A stretch of 64,000 bases of DNA. It comes from Balanoglossus misakiensis. Its lineage: Eukaryota > Hemichordata. Below the pieces are notes generated by a model that was given only the letters and a program-made list of their open reading frames with translations, ran no database searches and was not told the origin of the DNA. This document shows, one piece after another, positions 42,301 to 54,100 of the stretch (the first letter of the stretch is position 1; each line of letters begins with the position of its first letter). Position numbers and translations under genes: made by a program. Location of the stretch: assembly GCA_040954595.2 (NCBI GenBank), contig CM082576.2, forward strand, positions 3,348,001-3,412,000, read 5' to 3'.

Positions 42301-43944
42301 TATTGGTTTCGTCTTGACCGGTTATAACCGCTTGGTCGTGTCCGATAATTTTGTCCATTTTAAAACACACACACATCGCCATCTTCAAATGCTTTAAGTC
42401 GGCGGCGTTTTAATCTCTACCAACCAACCAACATGAATACGGTTTAATAAGAATACAAAAACTAGGTTCGCTTATTTAATTATTATCGTTATATTATGAG
42501 TTTTCGGCAAAGTATTGGTCCTGTTTTAAATCTTTCCTTTACTTTTGTCTTCGTTGAATTCGGCGAATCTGGTTAAAAGATTTGCATGTTCAATCGAATA
42601 ATTACTGTGTCGCGCGAGGCATCTTTTGTTGGAGATAACGATTGTTTGCGAATTGCTTAAAAGACTCCGTCACAATTCAAAGGCACGTGCACACACCATG
42701 CGTAATTATTGCCAAACCCTTTGTTTCAACGGCAATTTCATTGCGCTCTGGTCGTCGCCAGATACATGGAATGATAAGGGGGGGGGGGCGATCACGATAC
42801 GATGAAATTCATACAAATCAACCATGAAATATCGGTTAATGATAGTTAGACGAAGGATCGAACGAACGATAATTACGTAGTGCTGAGTGCATTGCTCATG
42901 TGCTGTTGCGATCTCCGATACAAGAGATGTGGGCGATTGATAGATCCGATCCTTCCTTGGAATACGGAAACAAAAGCAACGAAACAGACTGACATACTGT
43001 GGACATAAAGATTTGATAACAATCGGGCTGGACACCTGCTCTCCAGTGGGCTCAACTTTCCACGTACTGAGATGAGATAACGACTGTGTTCTATTACAAT
43101 ACGAGCCGCAAAGAAGATTACGCACTTTTTTTACGTAACCAGTCGACCAAGCGTGCCAACTGTGCGTTGACATTGTGTGGTTTCGCCATTTCACTGAGAA
43201 GCATGGCGTTGTAGCAAAGACCGCTTCATACACACATGCAGCCCCCTTTTCAGACACTTCAACGATGTAGACAGATATAAACGAAAGATTGATAACAAGT
43301 TTGACCCAAGCCCCAGACAGCAAATTTATTCTCCCGTTACTTTATTCAGAGTCCCACCTGTGTTTGTGCTAACCATGTCAAAGGCTTGAAAATAATGAAA
43401 CTTTGAAAACAACGAAATTTTCTCAATTATTGAAACAACGCAAATTCAGCTTATTACAGAACTCCCACAGCATCCAAATTTCACAACTTGAATGAACTCA
43501 CCAGTTTAATTGTTGTTTTATCTGGCGCACTAAAAATATAGTTTTCGTATTAATTACTTCCAGTTTTATATAAATTCCTTTAATAACTTTTCCTATTATC
43601 ACCTTAACCATTTCTAAAGTTGTCTGACAATTTAAATAACACCCGATCTGTACAAATCAATGTGTATTTGCCGAAAGTCTGGTTTAAATTTTAAAAATGG
43701 TCTAATTTATATTTGCGGAACCATGCCGCCTTTCTGTGCCACGTGACCAAAACAAAGAAGCCACGCTCCCCATTTGTTAGGTTGGCCGCCAAACCCTAAT
43801 TATCGGTCATTTAAAGGGATTTATTGCGTTCCATAATCTCTTGTCTCGTCATTATAGGTCTTGTTATGACAGTGCAGTGGTCACTGACATCTGCCTTGTA
43901 TGGCGTTGATGGGTGTCATGATTTCAGTGTATGCATAGACGTAA

Positions 43945-43975
43945 GAGGAGGGGAGGGGTGGGGTAGGGGTGGGGG
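43945..43975 (+). other. G-quadruplex-forming cluster
   Basis: Five runs of four or five G are separated by one- or two-base loops (runs at 43950, 43955, 43960, 43966 and 43971). This meets the standard intramolecular G-quadruplex pattern. It lies about 1.7 kb upstream of the FAM120B-like copy 2 promoter. Confidence 0.6.
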
Positions 43976-45615
43976 CTAAGATACACTGGTCGAACTTGCC
44001 CTCCATTGTTGCTGCTGACTAGGGGGAAAATGCCCATATGTCATAAAACAAAAGTTTTTTTGTTCCGCCGGTAGCATTTTTCAAAACTACCAAGACAATA
44101 ATTTCGCCAACGATGATTGGTTCTGAGATCCAAACACACCGACAGAACCGGAAATCACTTGTCAAAGGGGGGATGGAAAGGAGAACAAAAGAGGAAATAT
44201 CGATCGTCGATTTTAGACAAAAGCACATAAACTTGACAATGAATATGTAGCAGACTGCGTGACATTGATCAAGTTCAGAGCAGCTTTAAAGAGGATTTTG
44301 TAAAAGTCGATTTTATCGATCGACCACAGAATAGAAATCACAGCACAAAAACAAGCGCACATCTGGAAGTTACCAACTCAGGCTCTTCAAAACAACTTTT
44401 TTTCTTGTTCCTTTATTTAATTTTCATTTTCCTAATAAAAAATCTCTAACTATTTGGTTTGAACCTGATACTTTTCATTAACACGGAAGTCAATCTGCTG
44501 AAGACGAGGTAATAGTGATAGCTACTGAGACGAGGCCAATAGACATGCGATACTTTTTGATGATGTATTTTCTGACAATGGACGGTAATTTGTTTTGGGT
44601 GAAAGTACCCTTTTAAAGAGGGGATTGTCAAGAAGTAATCCGCCGGTATATTGACCATCTGGAAATTACAATCGAAACTTTTCTTTTAAGCTTGGTTTTC
44701 TTTTAAGTTCGATTTTAATGAAAGATTTTTTGTCACAATATCTTATTTTTATACGGTTCAGTTTTGTTGGTGTGACGTTGTGTTGTGGATGTTTGTGCAT
44801 TTGACATTGAATCGGGTTTTGCTGTTTACGCACCGTGTAAGTCTAGGCTTATGCCATTGCATTTTGTTATTGCAGGTGAGCACCGTGACAGAATACAATG
44901 TCATGATGAATTTGATAGCTTTTTAGCGGTACAACGGACATCGCAGTAAAAATATTAGTACACGTATCCGCAAATGGACTACAAGTAGTAATCAAACTAA
45001 AAGCGCGACTGTGATGTTTGTGTGTCTGGTGCCCATGTAACTCCCTTGGTGGCGCTGTCACACAAAAACACTTATCCACTTTACAAAGAAAACACGCGTA
45101 CGGGTCGACATTTGACAACAGTCGCAGGTGCACGTGTGTATTACAGTATTTTTCGGAGAGGTTACCGTGGACATGATCCATGATGCAGCATGTGACCTCA
45201 AGGTGGCGCTATTTAAACGTAGCAAGGAAAGCATGGATTTACATACACCAAGTGCACCAAGAAACAATAATGTTGCACTTGTTGACATTTCGACCAGCAA
45301 ACTTCCAGATTGAATAAAGTAAAATATTACCTATGTGATAGGCCACATGTGCCTCTTTATTGTAGACATACATGTAATATATATGGGGGCCACACACACA
45401 CCATTTATAAGACGGTCCTGAAGCGTCTCAGATCAGATCAGTTTATTTTGGCATGCAAACCTTGGCTTATAGCCTATTTAGTCAAGTAGAACAAATCTTT
45501 GCTAAAGTAGTGTCAACTGATGGTAACGATGTCCTATTATGCTGACTGGGTTTATCTATTTATTTTATGAACTCCGTTTCACTTGAATTATGCTATTAAT
45601 GGTTCAAAGTTAGTT

Positions 45616-45655
45616 TGCGCATGCGTTTCAAAGCGACATTTAACCCGGAAGTAGA
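45616..45655 (+). promoter_or_regulatory. Promoter elements of FAM120B-like copy 2 (NRF1-like and ETS)
   Basis: TGCGCATGCG at 45616-45625 matches the NRF1 consensus. AACCCGGAAGTAGA at 45642-45655 contains the ETS core CCGGAAGT and is identical to the element before copy 1. The pair sits at the border between CpG-rich upstream sequence and the CpG-poor gene. No TATA box is evident. Transcription probably starts just downstream. Confidence 0.5.
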
Positions 45656-45740
45656 TTTGTCGCCTAACATAACATGATGGAGAGGAGATAACTTTTCTGC
45701 GTAAAGAAATCCAAGAGTACTTAAGCCCCAACGATAAAAA
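45656..45740 (+). other. Probable 5' non-coding exon of FAM120B-like copy 2
   Basis: The segment after the promoter motifs ends at 45740 with a good donor (AAAAAGTAAGC). A matching acceptor (CATACAG) ends at about 46220, nine bases before the start codon at 46230, so the coding exon would be joined to this leader. A six-codon upstream frame begins at 45674. The left boundary is uncertain and the model is inferred from splice consensus. Confidence 0.4.
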
Positions 45741-45962
45741 GTAAGCCCTTCTAGCATGTCAATATTTGAATCTACAGGGAATGTTTTTTGGTTTAAAATA
45801 ATGCTTCTTTTGAGTTTGAGGTAGTAAACTAGTAATTAGTATGACTGACATGACAGTGTTGTTCATCACATTGTATGTTCTCTCAGGTACGTACATATAT
45901 AAACATAACATAGATATACTAGTATTCTGAAGGACGAATAATTGCCCTGGAAATATACTTGG

Positions 45963-46149
45963 TAAGGGGAGAACCATTTGATTCCGTGGGTGGGGGTGGA
46001 TGGTGGATTTGTTGGCAGATGGTGCGGAGGGGAAAGCGTGCTTCTGTATGCCTCGAGGGAAAAGGTGGCCTGGTAACAGTGGCTGGAAAAAAATTGCTGA
46101 CAAACCTAAATCCTTCACCCTCCCAGAAATCAAATGGTTCACCCCTAAA
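45963..46149. mobile_element. MITE-like foldback element, copy A
   Basis: About 187 bp with inverted ends: the left end contains GGGGAGAACCATTTGATT and the right end, read in reverse, GGGGTGAACCATTTGATT. It has no coding capacity. It shares ends and interior (GGAGGGGAAA ... CTTCTG) with copy B at 60643. It lies in the probable 5' UTR intron of FAM120B-like copy 2, about 80 bases before the start codon. Flanking TA/TAA suggests a short target duplication, but the boundary is not certain. Confidence 0.65.
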
Positions 46150-46229
46150 TTGGTAAGTCTGCATGTGTACATGATCTGACCACCCCCCCCCCTTATTTCT
46201 TTCCTACTTGTATACATACAGCATCCACC

Positions 46230-49200
46230 ATGGGAGTGAAGGGTCTGCATGTATACATTGAGAATCACTGCCCCAAGTCATGTACACCCAGAGTGAATAT
46301 CACTGACTTATGCAGGCAGTACAGACACAGAAGTGGCGGGGGAAGACCAATCCTAGTTTTCGATGGACTCTCCATGCTGCGCAAACTCTACAACCCACGC
46401 ATGTCGTGGGTCCACGGTGGCCAGTGGAGAGAGTACTATGAGATTCTGAGGGACCTGGTCGAGAGATTGACCAGGTGCGGGTTCAGGTTGGTCTTCATCT
46501 TCGATGGCGTTGTGGCCAAGTCCAAGAGACATGTGTGGGTGGACCGAACAAAGGAAAGGTGTCGGATTGTAAGGAAGATGTTCAAGTCGATTGAAGAGCA
46601 CGGCACGGAGCCCAGATCCAGCATGTTCGTTCTTCCGCCGGCGCTGGGAGCGTTCACGCGCCTTGCTCTAAAGAGCCTCGGTGTGACGGTCATCAACTCC
46701 ATAGTGGAGGCAGACTTGGAAATTGCAGAGTACTGCAAGAGGAACGAATGCTTCGGCATTGTGGGCATTGATACCGATCTGCTCATCTTCAACGTGGCCA
46801 ACGTCTTTGACGTCCACAGTTTCGATCTCAAGAAAAAACTAAGCGCAGCGGTGTTTGATGTATCCCGAATATGCAAACACCTGGGGATATCCCCTGTAAA
46901 CTTGCCGTTGTTGGCGTGCCTTCTCGGCAATGACATCATTCCGCAGGCTTCTTTGCACAGTTTCCATCGCCGGATACTGAAGTTGGCAGACCAGGACAAG
47001 GTACCCGGCTACGAAACACTGATCCCAAGAGTTTGCAAGTACATCTCGTCTCTGGGAATCAAGCAGTTGACTCGAGAAGCGGTGGCGTGGGTGCAGCGGG
47101 ATGTGTTTCCCAACAATCCCACGTACAGCCTCTTTGAGAAAGTCGTAAGGATGTACCAGCTTGATGGTGATGTGGCCAGCTTGGTGGCACCCATAAACAG
47201 CCCGGCTGATGTACCAGAACAAGTCAGAGCAGGGAAATGCAATGGAGAAAAGACTGGTGTAAAACCTGCTGTGCAGAAAGGGGAAACCCGTGTGCACAAA
47301 CCACCCCTCAGTGCAGAAATCTGCGAACTCGCACGACAGAGACACGTGAACATTGACAACAACGCAATCATTTACCGTATCTTGATTGATGGGGAACTGG
47401 ATTCTGGAGTGTCGGCACAAGATTTCGCCAGCGAAGATCTCCCACAGGCATCTGTGATCTTGAAGCCAACACGCCAAAAAATGTACGGGCTCTTGTACAA
47501 CATTGAAGTTCAGCTGAAAGAGGAAACAGAAGAAGAGGAAAAAGAACAAGAGGAGAGAAGACGCAGGGAGAATGAGCAAAAAATACATCAGGAGAATGAG
47601 CAGAAACCAGCAAGTGTTACGACTGACAGAGATAATGATGGTGCTGATAACAAGGAACTTGAAGGAGAGTTGGTCCACAAGATGACAACTCTGCAGGTTT
47701 CAAGTGATGACTACAGTGACATGCCACCTCTGTATGTCGGAGACGGCAATTATCCGGAACAAAACATGGAATCTACGGACATTGGCTCTGACAGTTTACG
47801 GCAAAGTTCATCCGACAGCTGCAGTCAGCAGGAGCCAGTCGGAAAACAGCCTTCGTTCCAAGAGCAGCAGTGTGAATGGCTGTGGCAACAACAGCAGCAG
47901 CAGCGACAGACACCCCAGATGCAGCAGTTCAGTGACAGACAGCAAGAGCAGGAACAGCAGCGCTCCCCGCAGTCCTGGAACCAGACGAGCAACAACAGTA
48001 ACCAGGACCACGGTCAGCAGGTGTCACCCGTTCAACAAAGGCAGCACTACCTGAGAGAACAGCAGAGGCAGTTGCTCGAACAGCCGCAGGGGAACCAACA
48101 GTGTAGTCATCATCAGCAGCAGCAACAGCACCAACAGTACAATCAGCAATATCAACAAAGTCAACATCAACGACAACAGCAGCAAAGGCATTATCATCAT
48201 CATCATCAACATCACCATCGAAAACAACACCAACACCAACAACAGCATCAACAAAAACAGCATCAACAATATCAACAACAACAAAATCAGAATCACCAAC
48301 ACAGCCAACAGGCAGCACAGCATCTACAACAGACCGGCCAGCAACTTCTCCCAAAGAGCCGGCAAAGAAACAGGAAAAGGCAAAAGAATCTGGCAACACA
48401 GCAGCAGGTAGCACAGCAGAAACAGACGCTGCAAGACGTGCAGCAGCCGCAGAAAGAAGAAGTCTCTGCAGAACCGGCAGAACCGGAAGAACAAACGAAA
48501 ATATTCCCTGGAAAAAATGCCGTGCGAGAATGGTGTAATTATTCAGATTTCAAGTCCAGAAGAGAACCAGAGGTGGTGGAAGCTCTGCCTCTCAATTTAT
48601 CTGGTAAGTCAGTGTGCATTTTATTTCTAATGGTAAAGTTGGATCTCTATACAGGGATCTAGGGGTCAAATACAAAGGGTTATATGCATTCACAACTCTT
48701 GTTTCACAATGTCAGGTGGTACTCCAACCCTGGAAGAGCTCTGGCTGAGCAAAGATCCAGAAATGGACGAGTCGCGTCTTCAGGCGTTCCTCGCGTGTTG
48801 GAATTGCCAGATTTCCATGGAGACGCTGAGAGGTCTTCCGAGTCACTTCCAGATCTTCAGTGTAGTGTTACACTATCTGATCCAGTGGGAATCTCGGGAG
48901 ATCCTGGAAGAATGGGAGGTGGAGGCCTTCATTGCACAGGCTGTGTCTCCCCTCTGCAGGGATATCCGTTACTTAAAAAGTCTCAAGGTAACTATTTAAA
49001 TGATAACAATTGTACATTTTCAGTCATAAACTGTGTGTTTGAGGCTGCTTTGGAAAAGTTCATTTTTGGCATGAAAACCAGTGCTTCCAATCTCACCAAC
49101 AGAAAATTTAAGAAGTAAACAGTACTCCACTCTTAACATTTTGTTTTTGTTGTCATTTCAGGTGGACCCAGTCAAAGCCAGGGCCGTCCACCTGGCTACA

Positions 49201-51131
49201 ATATTCCTGATGGGGGTGGCTGCCGCATTGGACATCAACAGTACATGTGGATATCCTTTCCGGATGGAGGATGGATTTCCCTGGAAGTTCTTTGATGGCA
49301 AACTCTTCCACTGGAAGTATCTGTGGGCCAAGGAAGGTTACAGTCAGAGTGACAAGGGAATTGAACTCCTCTGTGATCACAACGTGAGTATTTCAGAGTT
49401 TTCACGCTGACCTGATTGTAAGGAAATATGAAATTAATTTACAGAGAGAGAGAGAGAGAGAGAGTATTGCTCTTAATGTAATACAAATAACCATTCTCAA
49501 CAACTGATAATGAGCAGTCATGTTCCTCTACCTAAAGGTAACTGTAGAGGGCATAACTGAGCAGCTCAGCCACAGTTGCTCTTTTCAGTTTTATTCAGTG
49601 AATGTTTCATTTGGCATTGGATTTGACCTCATCCAAATTGCATGTTGATGAAATAATGGCAGAGATTGGTTTCACTCCATTAACAAGCCGTGAGTGTAAA
49701 ATTGCACCGTGCATTCATCATTTAATGAAGGAAAACGAGCCCTAATGCATGATATTATCTGTGAACATAATGGAAACACCTGACGTGCAAGTGCTTTTTG
49801 AGAACAGCTCAATTTGTGAAGTCACTGGAAAGTTGCCATGGCAACCAGAGGATATGAACACTCTCACTGTGAAAGCAGTCACCACTTTGAAAAAAAACCC
49901 CAGGAAACAGTCATAAATTTTCAATACCATTACAGTGGTGTTTTTTTTTTATTGACGTGAATTCATTTGTCGCCGTTCAAAAGCTGAGTGGACTGCAAGC
50001 CCCATCCGCAATAAATATCATTTGCAAGGGGCTATCAATGGATTGAACACAGAAAGTGAAACCTTTACTGATTAAAAAATAAATTATTCACAAATTTTCA
50101 CCGTTCTTTCAACTAATAGGATTGTCTTTCTTCCCTATAAATCATCTCAGTGAAAAGTGCCATGGTTCTCAATCAAAACACTGTTGTCATGACTACTGTA
50201 ACATTAGGATAGTTTATTCTCTCTCTCTCTCTTCCTGCTGTGCTATTTTATACACTGTTTAGCGACCAGATGGAGTGGCGATTACTCCTAATATGCTCTG
50301 AAGGTCATGAACTTTTTTCTGGGCATGTTGCGTTCACTGAAACTTGATTTATTTAACGAGAGGTCCTTAGAAACGAGTTACGTACTCCTGACAGTCAACA
50401 TGAAAGTGCATTCGGACCCATTCTGGTTGTTCTGAAAATGGAACGCTTTGACTCCATGACCTCATTTTGTGATGTGAAAAGGCTTTGACCGAGTCGTTTG
50501 CTTTTAACTTAGACAGCCTTTTTGAATGATTGATGAGTCTGGTTTTCATAGCCATATATACGTTATTTATCTTCTGAAACTGATATTTAAACTATTAAGA
50601 TTTTTGATTCTGTGACGGCTGTCTATGACGTCAAGAACTTCTATAACCTAGGTTTTACCATTACAGAATTCATGAAGAACAGAAAATGGGAAAAAAAATC
50701 TACAGCTTTGTTTTAGACTGTCAATATAAAGTCGCTTTTTATCCTCTTGTGTTCAAAGACACTTCAATTGTCCATTTATACATATCCCATAATTTTCATC
50801 AAATATCAAATGTAGCATTCTTGAATTTTTTTTTACATACAGCGATATTTGGATCCTCAATTCCTGGAAGACACAATCGACTGGCAAGTCCAGACTTGTC
50901 ATTTATACTTATTTATGATCTCGTTTTAATACTCAGGATGAGGCAAAAAGACTATTTACACAGTTGAAGAAAGCGATCGTGGAAGGAAGTCGGATGGAGA
51001 AGACAAAACCTCTGCTGCCAGCGCTGGATTCAGAAGAAAGCGCACCACAGCAGAACGAATCTCCAACCTCAGAAGATGAAGACGCAGCACAAGAGGATGA
51101 GTCTGCTCCGTGTCAAGACGAACAGAAATAA
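46230..51131 (+). CDS. FAM120B-like: FAM120B-like protein, copy 2, with Gln/His-rich insert, 1020 aa
   Basis: Four coding exons: 46230-48603, 48716-48987, 49162-49383 and 50937-51131. All have GT-AG borders and continuous frame. The start CCACCATGG is an ideal Kozak context. Residues 1 to about 290 are the XPG/FEN1-like domain, with acidic residues D45, D92, E160, D162, D181, D183 and D235 at the metal positions and LLACLLGND. A charged Glu/Arg stretch lies near 431-460. A long Gln/His-rich low-complexity region spans about 533-745. The family C-terminal block follows (REWCNYS, GGTPTLEELWL, WKFFDGKLFHWKY), then an acidic tail. Coding exons 2 to 4 correspond to exons 3 to 5 of copy 1, and the 272-base exon is the same length in both. 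By homology with vertebrate FAM120B it may be a transcriptional coactivator or RNA-associated scaffold. The Gln/His region looks like a disordered activation or condensation segment, which is inference. An ATTAAA lies at 51202. Confidence 0.94.
47827..48464 (+). repeat. CAG/CAA/CAC-rich coding repeat (Gln/His tract) in FAM120B-like copy 2
   Basis: Within the long first coding exon, codons CAG, CAA, CAC and CAT dominate for over 600 bases. They give mixed Gln and His runs of up to about six, with Asn, Ser and Arg. Codon mixing means it is not a single pure microsatellite. The reading frame stays open through it and into the conserved C-terminal block, so it is translated. Confidence 0.85.
48629..48656 (+). 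repeat. Dispersed short motif, copy 1 of 3
   Basis: Twenty-eight bases beginning AATGGTAA and containing TGGATCTCTATAC. It matches 24 of 28 bases at 58863-58890, and a shorter part at about 54563-54580. It lies in intron 1 (between coding exons 1 and 2) of FAM120B-like copy 2. It is probably a fragment of an interspersed element. Confidence 0.4.
49443..49464. repeat. (GA)n microsatellite
   Basis: Eleven GA units in the last intron of FAM120B-like copy 2. Confidence 0.9.
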
Positions 51132-54100
51132 ACTGTGATCCAAGGACATCTACAGTGAAGTTTTGTATGATAGGTTGACTATTACAATCAAAGATTGTAT
51201 GATTAAAGAAACTGAAGGTCACCAGATATCATTAAATGCCATTCACAACCTCATCAAGATCAAACTTTCACACTTGCCATCAAAAGAAGTGTTTGACACC
51301 TTTTGAACAGGCAGGATGAATGAAAAGGTTGTTTTTTTTCTGTGAAAAAAAAATACACAGTACCGGTAAACACTTTATGCCAAAAGGAGTTATTCTTTCA
51401 TCATGGTCTGCCACAATGTGTCTAGTATTTTCCTGTATTAGCAGCTACTTCACTGCTCAGAGAATTTATGTGCAATGTCAAAAGCCTGAAAAACACACAC
51501 AGACGCGCGTGCACACACACACACAACTCACTCAGTTGAATCAACTAAAATAGGCTCTGCAGTACATTGGCGACAAAAAATATCACAATTGTGATTTCAG
51601 TGAACCATTTAAAAATACAACTGAAATCAGTCATCTCTACATGGTTTTTCCATGTAAATTCATGTTGTGCAGTTAATTTATTACCACGCCACCTGCAAGA
51701 GCTGTAAAAAATGTGCAGCTCAACAAACAGTCACGTCATGAACGTAAAGCTCCTCAAACTGGTTGCCCATGGAAACAAGTGTGTTGTACCTGTTATGAAA
51801 GGGCTCAATAATTCACCCCCTTTATTCTGCTGGTATTTTTATGCATGGCAATATTGCTGGTTGTGTAGTATTTCCAAGAACTGAGGATATAGATACTGGA
51901 GCATGATATGCATACCAACATTCACTCTTTTTTTGCTTATCCCAAGATTCCATGCTTTGAGTTCTGCATACATGTATACCAATGAGGAAGGTGTCTCTAT
52001 GATTTATGGCCGATCAAGTAAATATCATTAGTGGTACTCCTCTTGTCTGTCACCATGCTTAATTAGGAGCTAATTACATGTCCCTATTGGGTAATTTGAT
52101 ATCTCCCAGGTTATGAAGCCACACATTAATTATTAAGTCGCCGCTCCCACCAATATGCATCTGTGCAGTTGTGAATGAACAAACTGCTGTTTTGTTACCT
52201 CCAAAATTCTTTTGAGACTGCTATCATCGTGGGTACTAATATGTGTAATATTGTCATTGCAAGATAGTGACAAAAAAACATCAGTTCAATAAATGGACTT
52301 TGACCACAGCTTTTGCAAATCTCATTAGGTAAGGTGACCCGTACTCCAGCTAATTTAAAGCAGTTTGATGTCGTTAAGCAGTTTGATGCAGAGGCTTGCA
52401 GCCAGCTATCAGCAAAGCTCCATCACCGAGATAAATCTCTGATACAGTGACTTCAGAAATATGAGATCTTCAACACCTGGTTGTAGTTGCTGAGCTTTTA
52501 ACTGGGACATTAAGTTCTTGATATCTAATCCCTGTATCTCAATATCTTAATGCTTATTATCTCATTGACGGGTAAGGGAACACATTGCTATGAATTGGTA
52601 TCACAATTCTGGGGAGACAAAAATTATAATCTGTTTTGGATAGAGTGATCAGCTGTGATAAAGGAGAGGAAAATACAATGGTGTGGCCAAGCTTGCATAA
52701 CTAGTTTGTAAAATCGTTCATTTCAAGAAAAAACTCCCCTTTTGAAAACTTAAGATTTGATTTTCAGTGCAAAGCACACCAACTTGCCATTTACAAGGTG
52801 CATGATGTCATCAGGAGACAAGACCATTGCAGTGTTTCTGTCACAGTACTTATCTCATTCCCAAAGTGCAAAGCCCTGACCTACTTCTGTTCTGCAGTTT
52901 TTAACGAGTCTCTGGAGTGTCTACTCGGCCAAATGATGTGTTCAGATACCAGTAACTGATGTAATGAGTCTAATTGGAGAAAATGTCAGTCATTTTCAGA
53001 ACTATAGCTGCTGTACAAGCTAGTGGAGGGGGAGGGGGAAAGCTGTCAAGATTCTATTCCCACCTTGTGCCTGGCATACTGAACTTTCAAATCTTATACT
53101 TGAAGTTGAACAGTGAACATGGCGAAACTACAATGACCAGGCATTGTTGGCTATGACGTTGAGACGTAGAGCCGATGCAAATGTCAAGAACATTTGAAAT
53201 ATACCATTGACATTTATAGTTATACCATCTAAAATGACTAATTAGACATCAAATCTTGTGCCTTCAGTACAAGTGGGTATCTGACTGTCAACAGAGTAGA
53301 TTTTGATCTGTTGTGACTTCAGAAAACACAGCTAGCTACAACACTGTTAATGTTTGCTACCTTTAACTGACATGGCATTTACACAGGTACATTGCAAAAC
53401 GCAGTCACTGTGACATTTAATCCATGTGCTCATGTATGGATGCCGATATTAGGACAGTTAACCCGTGGGTACAAATTACTTGCTATCATTGAATGTAGAA
53501 GGGAACCAGCTGTTTGTGGACCCTGTTATTTTACTGTCAAGCAGGACATGTGCAAGGTTTCCCGCAAGAAAAAAATTCTGGCAAGAAAATCAAGATTAGA
53601 TACATAAATCTAGCTTTTGTTTTTTTAAGCACATAATCTGAAGTGTGATACACTACATGCACCATTTTGTCACCAAGTCTGCCTTTTTTCCATTCCCTGG
53701 TTTGAACGCCAGCAAACTTCCAGATCATCAAGTTCACATCATATTCGTATATGAACTCATGATTTTTGTTTTCAGAATTTTATCCTGATCTCAGCACTCC
53801 ATTTTGCATTCATGACCTGACCCAGCTTCAGTCTCAGGAAATCTTGTAAAATTAATTTTCATTTATTAAATTTATTGAAGATATCACCTTGGCACGGAAA
53901 TGCAACCAAATATAGGAAAGCAAAATAGCATCTCCTACTAAAGCTTAATAGCATTTGTATGTCTGCGTTGAATGTTTAGTCATGTAAGTAATTTATCTAT
54001 CCAGGTTCCAGCAACATTGGGTGATTTGCATAAAAATCTAGGTCAGCAACCTAAATCTATTTGTTTTATCTAGGCTTGTGAGTGGATTGAAACCATAAAA

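Larger units (their letters stand above)
38676..45600. other. Intergenic region between the two FAM120B-like genes
   Basis: The first part, to about 40.6 kb, is CpG-poor and probably includes the 3' UTR of copy 1. A candidate ATTAAA lies at 39972-39977, but I cannot confirm the end. From about 41 kb to 45.6 kb CpG is frequent again (21 CpG in 42601-42900). This part holds the G-rich cluster at 43950-43975 and a one-mismatch E-box at 43738-43747. A minus-strand open frame of 205 codons (43323 to 42706) has no recognisable domain. Confidence 0.55.

Noticed and set aside
47929-48414. Minus-strand Leu/Val/Asp-rich frames of up to 161 codons
   Set aside because: They are the complement of the Gln/His-coding repeat in FAM120B-like copy 2.
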